Notes: generated by a model from the sequence alone, not told the origin. 64,000 nucleotides of DNA from Taxillus chinensis (GCA_023512835.1 CM042090.1:11439343-11503342); one strand, 5' to 3'. Shown: positions 47,520 to 57,982, counted from the stretch's first letter. Program-made: numbers and translations.

Positions 47520-47690
47520 CCCCTACGGGGATTTTTGGCATATAGCTCTCGTTGATACCTACAAATAAAAAAAATTGACCTAATTCCGACTACTGTGTGC
47601 AAAGTTATGACTGTTTCAAGTTTTCATCGGAAATTACAGTCCACCGGAGATAGCTACAGTTCACGGAACGCAAAAACCCACAGATAATGG
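47520..47690 (-). repeat. Dispersed repeat, minus copy (partner 34040-34190)
   Basis: Its reverse complement contains CTGTAATTTCCGATGAAAAC, CATAACTTTGCACACAGTAG, ATTTGTAGGTATCAACGA and CCCCGTAGGGGATTTTC, in the same order as 34040-34190. Confidence 0.85.
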
Positions 47691-47719
47691 ATGATTAACT
47701 CAGTTTGACGATTCGGTTC

Positions 47720-47990
47720 GAGAAATAACAGCTTTTCCCGAACCGAAGACCTATTTTCCGAACGAAAATCTTATTTCTCGAACCGAAGTCCTTATTCCCC
47801 GAACCGAAGTCCTTATTCCCCGAACCGAAGTTCTTATTCCCCGAACCAAAGTCCTTATTTACCGAACCGAAGTTCTATTTTTTGAACCGAAATCTCTATT
47901 TTCCGAACTGAAATTCTATTTTCCGAACCGAAGTCCTATTTTGCTGAACCAAAGTCTTATTTTTTTAAATCGAAGTTCATCCCGAACCGA
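47720..47990. repeat. Minisatellite, 20-21 bp unit
   Basis: About a dozen imperfect tandem copies of a unit like CCGAACCGAAGTCCTTATTC (TATT/TTATTT variants). Copies in the middle (47780-47870) are nearly identical and those at the edges are degenerate, which suggests outward growth by slippage or unequal exchange. Variable spacing and continuous units rule out a CRISPR-like array. Further scattered AACCGAAGT words continue to about 48055. Confidence 0.92.
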
Positions 47991-48329
47991 AGTAAACATG
48001 TCATATTCCGCGAATGTAACATCGATAAAGACAGAAATTAAACCGAAATTCATTAAATCGATTTAAACACGTCATCTGCCACAAACGCAATTAATAATTA
48101 TACATATGCAAACACATCAGCTGTCACGTCAATTCGGATGATAAATCCAATAAATAATTCCGATCAAACTTTAGCGCACCTCAATTCTGTCATCTGGTAT
48201 AATTTTTTTAATATTAATGGATGATGTTAATTTCCAGTCAAACTTTAGAGGCGGGTCTTGCTTTTTGTTTGTACACGTCTATGAGATGGCCTCATACGGG
48301 TAAGCTGCTCCTACAGGCGGGCTCAACCG

Positions 48330-49040
48330 GCAAAGGTATGTATAATTGGTAAAATTATCCACTATACTGAACCGTAAATAAATTAAATATATATGAATAC
48401 CTTGATAAAAAATTATTTATATTGGTTTGTTACAAAATAATATTATTTGCGAATAATTTATAAATATTATTATTATTATATTCGTAAATATGTTCACGAA
48501 TGTTCACGAATAAATATTCACTAATAGTTTGTGATATCATTCGTATTTGTAAAATTTATTTGTAAATAAAAAATTAATAAATTAATTAATATGTATAAAA
48601 ATTATTTTATTAAATATAAATATAATTTAATAAGTATATACTTTTATATTATTATTAAATAAAAATATATCCTTTTGATTTATTTGTTATTATTATTATT
48701 ATTATTATAATATTTTCATGAACTACGTATAATAATTATTTAAACATATAAAACAAAGATAACATAGCCTAATCGTTACTTAATTATATTTTTTTTGGAT
48801 AAGTTTACAGTATTATTTTTTTTGTAAATATTTATGATTTTATAATTATGTTCGTAAACGTTCGTAAACGAGTTTATGAACACATATTGATGAATGTTCA
48901 TAAATCGTTCGTGAACAACAGAACAAAGTTAGTAAACAGCTCGTGAACATCATAGTTTAAGATTCATGTTCGTCTCAATTCGTTAATAAATAATAATAAA
49001 TACATCTCAACTCGATTCGTTTGAAACCTTAATTATAATA
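48330..49040. repeat. AT-rich dispersed repeat (partner about 36700-37285)
   Basis: Shared order with 36700-37285: AAAAAATTATTTATATT, ATTCACAAATA/ATTCGTAAATA, TAATAAATTAATTAATATGT, ATTTAAACATAT and a block of GTTCGTAAACG/GTTCGTGAACA words, ending near CTCGATTCGTTTGAAACC. It is a diverged hAT-like or LTR-derived repeat in the same orientation. Confidence 0.6.
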
Positions 49041-49219
49041 ATAGATAAAGTACATTTTACGTGAAATTTTCTAATAATTTTCAATCACTCCATCCCTTAA
49101 TTGCGGCAGATGCATGATTTTATTTTTTTAGGTACGGTAAAATCGAGCATTGTCAATTCTACCATCTTAACATGACTGAGCGCTGATATTTCTCTCGCGA
49201 CATTTCAAACATGCAGTTG

Positions 49220-49321
49220 CTCCGGTAACGTGTTTTTCTTTAGTAATTGTGCTATTATGTATCTTAAGCCGAATGAATAAACGGGAGAAGAGCCGTCACT
49301 CCGGTAACGTGTTTTTCTTTA
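49220..49321 (+). repeat. Direct repeat upstream of the LysM receptor gene
   Basis: A 23-base string starting CTCCGGTAACGTG and ending TTTCTTTA occurs exactly twice, at 49220-49242 and 49299-49321, about 180-280 bases before the receptor's ATG. It may be a local duplication or a repeated promoter site. Confidence 0.85.
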
Positions 49322-49501
49322 TACGGAGCTGGTCAACAAAGCATTCGGCCCAACTTTTAATTTCCAGGAAACATCAAATATCATCTGCTTTGAAAACTTC
49401 AACCCATTTATTTTATTTTATTATTTTTTTAATTCTTCTTTTTTCCTACAACCTTAAAGATGCTCCCCTTCCCACCTCGAATCCACACCCAAGCAGAAGC
49501 A

Positions 49502-51406
49502 ATGGCTAACGCGTTCCACGTCTCTGCTCTAATTACTGTGTTCTTCCTTGATTCTTGCTTTTTAAATTTTGCGCAGCAGGGCTACGTTGGAAAGGCCACA
49601 ACAGACTGCGGAAACACAGGCAACCCTTCTGTGCTTGGAAATGTCTGTAACGGAGTACGCCGGAGCTGCCAAGCCTACCTCACCTTCAGGTCCCAGAAGC
49701 CCTACACCTCTGTCTCCTCCATCTCTTCCCTCCTGCGCTCCGATCCAGCGCAGGTCTCGGTACTCAACTCCGTTTCAGAGAATACAACATTGGAAACGAA
49801 CAGGGAGGTGATTGTCCCCGTCAACTGCTCCTGCTCCGGTGGCTACTACCAGTCAAACACGTCTTATGTTGTTTCAACTGGGACGACTTACTTATCCATC
49901 GCAAACAACACGTTTCAGGCCCTCTCAACTTGTCAAGCGCTCCAGGCCCAAAATGACGTCCCTGCTCAGAACCTGGACGCGGGTACCAGAATCAATGTTC
50001 CCCTCAGATGTGCTTGTCCCACGAAAAAACAAACTGACGAGGGCGTGAGGTATCTGCTGAGTTACCTAGTTAGCCAAGGCGATACTGTTCTGGCAATAAG
50101 TGAGAGGTTTGGAGCAGAAGCGGGCCGCATTTCGGAAGCTAATGGGCTTTCCCTTGAAAATCCCACCATCTACTTCTTCACCACCCTCCTAATTCCACTG
50201 CAGAATCCGCCGTCTAGTTCGCAAACACTAATTCCACCGCCTCCACCGCCATCGGTTCCTCCCCTGACACCGCCTCCTCCGGCACCGGGAAGCTCAAAAA
50301 AAACATGGGTCTACATCCTTTCTGGCATCATAGGAGGTGTTGCTCTGTTGTTAGCCGTTCTTGCCATTGTTTTTTACTGCACATTGTTTCGAAAGAGGAA
50401 AGCGAAAAACGATCCGGTCGTCGCCTCCTCGGGAAGCTTGGAGTCTCGTGAGAAAGCGCTTAGGGAGATGAAGGCGGAGGAGCCTCGAGAATTCATTGAG
50501 AGCTTATCTTCCATAGCTCCCTCCCTGAAGGTGTACAACTTTCCAGAATTGCAATTTGCCACTGATAATTTTAGCCCTGCATGTTTCGTCAAAGGATCGG
50601 TTTTTCGGGGCATGATCAATGGGGATTGGGCAGCAATAAAGATGATCAATGGAGATGTTTCCAATGAAATAAAGCTATTGAACCAGGTCAACCATTCCAA
50701 TCTGATTCGCCTCTCCGGAATCTGCTTCCACGAAGCACATTGGTACCTTGTTTACGAGTACGCACAAAATGGCTCACTGCATGATTGGATCCATAACAAT
50801 AGCAACCAGTCCCTGAGCTGGACACAGAGGATACAAATTGCTTGTGATGTCGCAGCAGGGCTCAACTACCTCCACAGCTACACCAGCCCCCCTCACGTTC
50901 ACAAGGATCTGAAGAGCAGCAATGTGCTACTGGACGCAAATTTTCGGGCTAAGATTACTAACTTTGTCCTTGCCAGGTCGGCTGAAGGAAAGGACGGCCA
51001 GTTCGCTCTAACACGGCACATTGTTGGGACGAAAGGCTACATGGCTCCAGAGTACTTGGAGCATGGGTTGGTGTCCCCGAAGCTCGATGTATATGCATTT
51101 GGGGTTATCATGCTGGAGCTGCTTACTGGGAAGGATGCTGAGGGCTTGCATGGGAGCGAAATGAAGGATTTGAGTGAGGTGTGCCGTGAGCATGATGATG
51201 GGATTGGGAAGCAAAGGTTGAGAGATTTGTTGGACCCTGCATTGCATGGACAGTACCCTTCAGAGCTTGCAATTTTCATTGTCAGATTGGCTGATGGCTG
51301 CTTGAAGAAGGATCCAGCAGTTAGACCAGGCATGGAAGAGCTCGTGCGGTCTTTGTCTCGAATTTTGATCACTTCCGTGAACTGTGATCAGTCGAGTAGT
51401 TTCTGA
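49502..51406 (+). CDS. LYK4/5-like: LysM receptor-like pseudokinase, LYK4/LYK5-type
   Basis: An intronless gene with 634 residues from the ATG at 49502; an in-frame ATG at 49460 would add 14 residues before the signal peptide and is less likely. Layout: signal peptide ~1-25; extracellular region with three LysM domains separated by Cys-x-Cys pairs (109-111 and 170-172) and N-glycosylation sites (NTS, NNT); a Pro-rich juxtamembrane stretch (245-262); one transmembrane helix (~270-292, then RKRK); kinase-like domain ~345-625. VAIK-type Lys380 is kept, the glycine loop is poor (FVKGSVFRG), the catalytic loop is HKDLKSSN (467-474), and DFG is replaced by NFV (487-489), so activity is unlikely. 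LYK4 and LYK5 bind chitin at the plasma membrane and work with the active kinase CERK1; the same role here is an inference. Confidence 0.93.
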   Translation: MANAFHVSALITVFFLDSCFLNFAQQGYVGKATTDCGNTGNPSVLGNVCNGVRRSCQAYLTFRSQKPYTSVSSISSLLRSDPAQVSVLNSVSENTTLETNREVIVPVNCSCSGGYYQSNTSYVVSTGTTYLSIANNTFQALSTCQALQAQNDVPAQNLDAGTRINVPLRCACPTKKQTDEGVRYLLSYLVSQGDTVLAISERFGAEAGRISEANGLSLENPTIYFFTTLLIPLQNPPSSSQTLIPPPPPPSVPPLTPPPPAPGSSKKTWVYILSGIIGGVALLLAVLAIVFYCTLFRKRKAKNDPVVASSGSLESREKALREMKAEEPREFIESLSSIAPSLKVYNFPELQFATDNFSPACFVKGSVFRGMINGDWAAIKMINGDVSNEIKLLNQVNHSNLIRLSGICFHEAHWYLVYEYAQNGSLHDWIHNNSNQSLSWTQRIQIACDVAAGLNYLHSYTSPPHVHKDLKSSNVLLDANFRAKITNFVLARSAEGKDGQFALTRHIVGTKGYMAPEYLEHGLVSPKLDVYAFGVIMLELLTGKDAEGLHGSEMKDLSEVCREHDDGIGKQRLRDLLDPALHGQYPSELAIFIVRLADGCLKKDPAVRPGMEELVRSLSRILITSVNCDQSSSF

Positions 51407-52249
51407 TTGTTCCTTGAGCCGCTCAGATTCCGTATATTCTTCATTGAAGTAGAGTTTACCTCATAAAAAGAAAAATAAGACACAAAAACATTGAATCAGC
51501 TTGGAAAGCAACATTAAATGGATCTACATCTGTGGGGACCTTGTTCCTAGGTTTACTCAGTGATTTCACTTGGGTCAGGTCAAGCACCGAGCAATTGGTT
51601 AGATTTGCAGCTGAATGGTGACATAATACAATATCTATGTAAATTTATCCAACTAAAAACATTTATGCGATTTTATTAGTGTTGTGATTTGTGTAGGAAT
51701 AATGATTTGATTTAGAAATCTGTTCACATGCTAATTGAAAAACACAAAGTTTTATTGTTATTTTTTAAAAAAGAAGTAAATTAAGACATGTTTGTTTTAT
51801 ATATATTTTGTTTTTCGTTTCTATAATGTGATTTTTTTTACTCGAAAACAATTATCTCATTTTAAAAACAAAAACAGATAAAACAAACATACTCTTAATA
51901 TCTTAAAAACTACGTGTTTCTAAAATTTTTATTTTAATAAAATGAATTATACTTATCTAAATTTAATTCAATATTATTTATTGTAACAGCCTAAATCTTC
52001 CGTAGCATGATTTTATTCGGTTCAGGACCCAAGCTCAATTTCCGGTTTTGTTCTTGACAAGGATAGAGGTCTTCACGCCCTCTTGAGGCACATTTCGTTC
52101 TCTTCTCCAGTGATGTGAGACTTGCAAAGTTTTCAAAATCTATATTTATTATTTATTAAAATAATAAATATTCTCTTAGATCTAAGATTTGAGTTTCATA
52201 ATTTTTATCTTCCTTAGGTGGCAAAGTTATCCATTATCCTTTTCTCCTG
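51407..52249. other. 3' flank of the receptor gene and LTR-like sequence
   Basis: AT-rich to about 51980. TGTAACAGCCTAAATCTTCC at 51982 looks like the start of a Gypsy-type LTR, and 51982-52230 keeps features such as GATGTGAGACTTGC. The element is incomplete and its far end was not found. Confidence 0.45.
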
Positions 52250-52861
52250 CCTAGTTTGAATTCCATCATCATGGCATCAGAATCTATAATCATCCTGGTT
52301 AATGCTCTTTAACCATACATTGACTAACACTACATCTACTCCCACTATAGGTAGCATGTGCAAATCAACATTAATCCAAACTCCTTGTATAACTATCTTT
52401 ACATCCTAAACCACCTCCTCATACTAAAGTTTTTCTGCACTAGTCACCTGCACAACAAACTGTCTCATGAGAGTCCCTTATAGCCTAACTTTACTTACAA
52501 TATCATCATCAATAAAATTGTGAGAGGAATCAGTCTACCAATATCAAAATCTCAAATGTACTATTCCATGCCATGAGCCTCATAGTGGATGGCTTCTTGT
52601 CCCCAATCATAATATCAACAGACGACTCAGCTTCACACATTTCTTCATCCAATTCAGTCATTCTTAACTCCCATTCATCACTAGAGGAAACCCCTTACTA
52701 ATAATGTCTTCTTCCAATATGTTGGAGTCATTGATCATGTCCAACTTTCCAATTCGACATTGATGGTCCTAGCCTCATTTCCTCATATTTGAAGCAAAGA
52801 CCCTTCTTAATATTCTCTTTAACCTCAACATCTTCCTTGATTTCACTCTTAGATACATCCT
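52250..52861 (-). mobile_element. Ty3/Gypsy gag-protease remnant
   Basis: Read on the minus strand with frameshifts and stops, it shows a zinc-knuckle-like KKGLCFKYEE, an acidic linker, and then retropepsin-like pieces (TMRLMAW, FEILILVD, VIQGVWINVDLHMLP, and VDVVLVN). These are the ends of Gag and the aspartic-protease region of plant Ty3/Gypsy elements. Reverse transcriptase and integrase are absent. It follows directly, in the same orientation, on the truncated end of the antisense PPR copy. Confidence 0.7.
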
Positions 52862-53998
52862 CGCAAGGTGATTAAAATTTCTAATTACCTTGCAAACCAA
52901 TCTTGATGTCCACACTACATTTGCCTTTTCTAGAGATGATATTTCATTGGGACCCCAATTAGAAGGCACTTGCAAGAGCTCTAGGGTCTAACCACGGGTT
53001 CAACTGAACCTAATCCATGTTGGCATCACAAGCAGTTCTTTAAGGTTGGCATCTTCATCATTCCCATTGTAACTACCATCCATACAAAACTATATCTTCT
53101 CAATTCTCTCATCTGGTATCATTTCTCTAAGATATTCTTCTGCTTGCACAAATCCTGCTTCCTGTATGCATTGCAATGACAATGGCATGGTTCCGCCATT
53201 CCTCATCTCGTGAATTAGAATCCTAAAAACGTCAAACTGTCCACAGGAAATAAAAACCTCCTCCAAAATTGAGAATTTCTATAAAGTACACTTAACCCTC
53301 ATGAGTGGCAATGTATTAAAAATCTCTAATGCATATTTCAATTTCCCACACTTTACAAGATGCTTGATCATAATAGTGTATGTCCTAGAATTTTGGATTC
53401 CACCTTCATTGATCAGCCTATAAAAAGCTCCACTGACTCAGCGTCCTTACCCTACTCTACATAAAATCCCATGACAATGTTGTAAGGCTCAGTACAAGGA
53501 CGCTTCTCCAGACGTCTCATCTCATCCCGGACAAAGAGTTCCAACTCAAGGTCACCACCAGCAACAGCATACCAACGAAGACGGTCCATAAAGCTAACAA
53601 GCGCAACATTTGTAAACCTCCCGGCATTGATTGCATCAATGCGGGCATTATGTTTGGCAGTCTGTCCAGCTTTGGCTAGGATTTTGGGCAGGGCATGAAG
53701 GGTAGTTTGAGAATGTGAGAAGTGAGAAGTGAGGGATTGTTATCAAGGTTTCTATGAGGGGAAGGGCAGATTCCGGAGATGGGGCTGATTGCAGAGCATT
53801 GGTGACTACAAAAGAGTCTAGCCCACGATCATTTAATATGGGAATCAGTGATCCCGGGAAGTTCAATCGCAGACTGAATCGAATGGAATCGATGAGCTTG
53901 GCGCGCTTATTGGGCAGTGGGTTAGTAGTAATGTAACGAGTTTGATGCACTAGATTGTTTATACATAAACATGGAAAAAGGGACTTCATTTGAAACAT
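52862..53998 (-). pseudogene. Partial antisense copy of the PPR gene (long)
   Basis: The minus strand matches the first 60 percent of the intact PPR gene: CINNLVHQTRY, NPLPNKRAKLIDSIRFSLRL, VVTNALQSAPSPESALPLIE, and later blocks down to the KVIRNF codons at about 52870. There are many stops, small deletions and frameshifts, for example after PHFSLLTFSN (about 53730). It ends at the same codon as the short copy at 46985-47215 and passes into Gypsy gag sequence. The upstream 400 bases (54000-54400) may be its old promoter or leader. Confidence 0.9.
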
Positions 53999-53999
53999 C

Positions 54000-54417
54000 T
54001 TCTATTGACAAAATTCAGAATATTGAATGACTCGAATCATTTGATTAGGATTGTATTTGTCGTTAATTTGTTCCAATCTAACTTGGGGAGGGGGGTTGTG
54101 CGTGTTCCGACTTCAAAGACGACAAAAATGGAAGGGGGCAAGAATCAAACATCTGGTGTGCGTTGTGCAAATAAAATAAGCATCGCATTGTCGGAGAGGG
54201 ACGAAGAGGAACAACGTACCTAGAGCTGACGAAGTGCGTTAAACATCGATCGATTGGGAGATTAAAAAAGCGGTTGCTTTTATCCATGTAATGGTGAGAA
54301 ACAGAGGATGATTTGACGGAGGAGAAACGATAGTGTCGGCGGCGGCTGTGTTTCCGCCTTACGGAGAAGAGGGAAGAAACTGGCGTCTGAGTTTAATATT
54401 GGGTTTTGATTTGATTT
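54000..54417. other. Upstream flank of the PPR pseudogene
   Basis: GA-rich and GC-rich in part (GTGTCGGCGGCGGCTGTG). No gene supported; plausibly the duplicated 5' region of the PPR copy, although I could not align it with 43500-43780. Confidence 0.4.
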
Positions 54418-54914
54418 GGACAGAACTTACCTCCACCAAGTAAAGAAAATTCTTTCAACCCAGTGTCAGTATTTAATTTGTTGACATGTAAAATATTTAT
54501 GTGTAGACACTTCAACCGCAATTGTCTTCACTTTTTTACACGCTTCGGTCTCCTTGACAAAATCCATCAGGCGGAATTCATTTACTCTTTTATTTAATTG
54601 TATCTGTGTATCAAATAGAAAGAAGGAAGAACGAACGCTTAATCGCACGCCCACAACATTGTCTCTCCCCTTTTCGAGCTTCATCTTCTTTGGTCTTTCC
54701 CTTTCTTGCACCTCTGTGTTTGCCAGTAGCAGCGTCAAACCATCAGCAAAGACAGTGTCGCAGCCATCTTTAGCACAGGGTTGCTTCTCACTCCTGACAT
54801 GGACTACCACATAACACAGCAACACCATCTTTAGCATAACAAATAGGCGCCAGTGGTAGCCACTGTTGAAACTAAGTCCTATTCCCATGCGGTAGCCACT
54901 GGCATAAATGTGTG

Positions 54915-54939
54915 GTTTCTTTTTTTTTTTTTTTTTTTG
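54915..54939. repeat. Poly-T tract
   Basis: About 22 consecutive T inside the Pack-TIR element, possibly the tail of a minus-strand retroposed segment. Confidence 0.85.
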
Positions 54940-55039
54940 AATTTATGTACACTATTTTTCAAGGAATAGGAACTAGGCAGCGTTGCATATGACTTTTATC
55001 CACTTCTTTTCACTCGCCACCTTGATTGTGTTGCTGGAA

Positions 55040-55453
55040 CTACTGTTGTTGTTGCCGCTGCTGATGGTGGTGGTGATCCAACGGATGACTTTGCTGGTGA
55101 TGGTGCCCACAATTCAAGCTCACGCCCCTTGAATTGTAGGCATTGATGGCTGCTAACATCTCCAAATTGGAGTCTGAAATCCCTAACCCAAGATGCTGCG
55201 ACGGGTGCTGTTGTTGTTGCTGCAACAGCATCGATCCCAATCGAAGCCCTCTGCCTCCACTGCCTCCTGCTCGCTCCCCACCAAATTCCAGGCCATTGGG
55301 GAGGTTTATTCGAGGCATGAAATGCAGAGGAGCTTGCACGCTTTTTCCACCCGCTGCTGCGGTTGGGAACGTCCACATATGAGTCTCCGTGGGGCCACTG
55401 GCGAAGCCACCGCTGCCACTCCTCCGCTCACGCGCAACATCTAGAACGTGCTT
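55040..55453 (-). pseudogene. TCP transcription factor fragment, C-terminal half
   Basis: The minus strand reads GFASGPTETHMWTFPTAAAG, then LHFMPRINLPNGLEF, LGSMLLQQQQQHPSQHLGLG and SDSNLEMLAAINAYNSRG, then His/Gln-rich sequence. This is the conserved C-terminal region of class I TCP proteins of the TCP8/22/23 group, nuclear regulators of growth. Next to the insertion junction, the Trp codon expected in TFWML is replaced by a stop (complement of 55441-55443). A frameshift separates that part from GFASGPTE. The DNA-binding basic helix-loop-helix is not included. Confidence 0.85.
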
Positions 55454-55544
55454 TGTAAAGACTCGTATTTGAGTAGTTTTAAGACATAGTCATTCTATGG
55501 GAATGTAACTATCTGAACGGTAGTGTAGTCGTCAATGTGAGCAT

Positions 55545-55785
55545 TTTGACTGTACTTGGGCCCGATTCCGAGTCGGGCTCTCGTTTGACCCGATTGTTGA
55601 CTTTTTGGGGTTTATTGGTTGACTTTGCATTTGGGTGTAATAATATCTGTTTAGTGTTGTGCTCGTTATTTCGAGCGTTTTGACTGTAGTTTGACTCAAT
55701 TTGGAGTTCGGGTCCTTGGAGGTCAATTTTTGTGTTAGGAGGTCAATTATTGACTGGGTCAATGGTTGACTAGGTCAGTTGACTG
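55545..55785 (+). promoter_or_regulatory. W-box cluster in the outer LTR
   Basis: Nine TTGAC(T/C) motifs on the plus strand within about 240 bases, plus several reverse copies (GGTCAA), directly upstream of the LTR TATA box. TTGAC(C/T) is the binding site of WRKY transcription factors. The density far exceeds chance and suggests a stress-inducible promoter. Binding itself is inferred. Confidence 0.7.
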
Positions 55786-55789
55786 GCAG

Positions 55790-55801
55790 AAATATAAATA
55801 G
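55790..55801 (+). promoter_or_regulatory. TATA box of the outer LTR
   Basis: AAATATAAATAG sits just 3' of the W-box cluster and before a GA-rich leader (GAGAGAGAGAGC near 55854-55865). Confidence 0.65.
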
Positions 55802-57799
55802 TAGGAAAAAAAAAAGAAGAAGCTTTCACTTTACGTTTCACGTTTGTGCGTTTGAGAGAGAGAGCTTGGAGGTCTTGGCGATTTGGGGCGATTTGGGTTC
55901 GTGGAGCTCAAAGATTCACTTCAAGTAGATGTCCTTGAACTTCTTATCCCTCTCTTGTTTTGGATCTGCACGAATTTATCATGATTTATGAAATTGAGCA
56001 TGAACCCTAGAATTTGGGGAAAACCAATTTTGGGTTAGATCTAATGGTTTAAAGATAAGATCTGTGGTTAAGAATCGTTTTATATCATTGTAGATATATG
56101 TTTCGTGATTTTGGGGTTGATTAACTGTGTTTTTCATGAGGGTTGATAAGTCAACTATGAAAATTTGGGTTTAGATCTAGATTTACGGAAATCTGGTTTT
56201 TTATACGTGTTTCTGTTGTTTCTGCGCGATTTAGAGGCGTTTTGGACGCATTTTGAGGTGGATATTGTAGTTTGTGGCAAAACAGGAGTGTTAGTGAGCG
56301 TTTGGGAGTTTCTAGGCGCGTTTCAGATGAAGAACAGGTGAAAACGATGATGAACAGTACGCTGGGCGCGTTACTGGGTCGAACTAACGAAAATCCGAAG
56401 TTCTAGGTCGTAGGGTCATAGTTCGTAGACCGTAGTTCATATGTCACACCCCAATTTCCTTTCACTTGGAAACGGGTAGCAACTGCCTATGCCTGCACCC
56501 GAAGGGTCAAGGGGTTGGTGCAAGCACCTAAAAGGACTTATGACACGGTGTCTGTCCCAAACCCGTACAACCAGGCTAACATGCCACGGGGCATGCTCCT
56601 GCTCCCAAACCATGCACCCAAACAATAGTTAAATAACGACCTACAACCCAGTTCATTACATTTAAAAGGGCTCAAAGTTCAATACAACTCAATGGGGAAA
56701 AGTTCCCATTTAAACCAGAATATACCGTTTACAAATAATCCTAAACATAAAATAGAATTCCATAACAAAACAAAGAAAACCAACATAGTCTTCACCTCTC
56801 GGCCTATCACCACGCCCCGTTCACCTACCGCCTGTTAAACCCTGCAAAAGAACAGTTTATGGGAGGGGTGAGCAAACCATAGCTCGCAGGGGATCCAGTC
56901 TCCCATCCCGTCCCACTCTACAGTATGCATGACAAGTGTATGCTTGTGCTCGTGTCATGCCTAAAGCTAAAGCAGCAAACATCACCCCGTAACACACCTT
57001 TTACCTGAGCCCACACTAGAGGGCAGAGGACACCTCGCCACCACGGCGACATGACATACCACATCCAGGCGAATGTTGCATGGACGCCAATGCAACATTT
57101 TCCACCCGAGTCAGGTATGGTCAACCACTTCCTCGGGCGCCATACCTACCCTCAGGAATGGGTGTAGACTTAGCCCGCCGTCATGAGTGCTACACCGAAA
57201 CTCAGGACCGCAGTCCTGGCCAAATCTCAAGGGGTCCAGTTATCATGCCTGGCCCATAACTCACCTCAATCCCATCACATTTGGGTGATCAATCTCAATC
57301 AACAATATAATCAGTTACAAAAGTACAGCTTAGTAACACTTCTCAACTTAATACAAAACAACAGTGCTGCTCAACAGAGTATATCACAAACAAGGTTCAC
57401 ACGGCCGACATATTCGGTTGCAAACAACATATACCAGCCTCACAGGCTTAAAACCAAACACGTAACATACAACAGCCACACAAGAATATTATTAAACACG
57501 TAGTGAGCGTAGCCACACAAACATTTTATCAAACAACTAGTGGGCATGGACAACCAACCGATTTCCAGCCCACTCCCAAACATCAAATCAATCAATATGC
57601 CATTGAAGGCCAACATCCATATAGGAGATCACACCTATATGGATTTACATATATATATATAAGCATGTATAGGACAGATACCCCAGGACAGAGAAAGACC
57701 GGGAAGAACAGAGTCCCTACCTTGCAAACGTCCTCTGCTCTAGCCTCTACGATACACCGACCACTCACGCGAACCTCTACGGCCAAGATCCGAAGGTTG

Positions 57800-57800
<1 letters not shown>

Positions 57801-57849
<49 letters not shown>
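57801..57849. repeat. (CT)n microsatellite in the inner LTR
   Basis: About 24 perfect CT units. Read on the minus strand this is a GA-repeat leader about 60-110 bases after the LTR TATA box. Confidence 0.95.
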
Positions 57850-57851
<2 letters not shown>

Positions 57852-57923
57852 GCGGCCGCAACAAAGAATAGAAAACCCTAAACCCTAAACCTAAACCTCA
57901 ACACCATTATATAGACACCACAC

Positions 57924-57982
57924 ATCAAAATGACGTAGTTTTGATTTAGCGAAACCCAGGATCAAAACGACGTAGTTTTGAT
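57924..57982 (-). promoter_or_regulatory. Duplicated near-palindrome upstream of the inner LTR TATA box
   Basis: Two 22-base copies (57924-57945 and 57961-57982) have the form ATCAAAA-(T/C)GACGTA-GTTTTGAT, with arms of seven to eight bases around an ACGT core. On the minus strand they lie just upstream of the TATA box. ACGT-core sites are typical bZIP targets, so a paired enhancer site is plausible. Confidence 0.65.

Noticed and set aside
47720..47990. CRISPR-like array
   Set aside because: Units are directly contiguous with variable length and no unique spacers; this is a eukaryotic minisatellite.
54466..54888. 140-codon minus-strand frame inside the Pack-TIR element
   Set aside because: It begins in one terminal repeat region and has no recognisable domain; could be captured DNA but coding is unsupported.
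57503..57871. Frame through the inner LTR with a long Leu/Ser tail
   Set aside because: The tail is a translated (CT)n repeat and the rest is noncoding LTR sequence.
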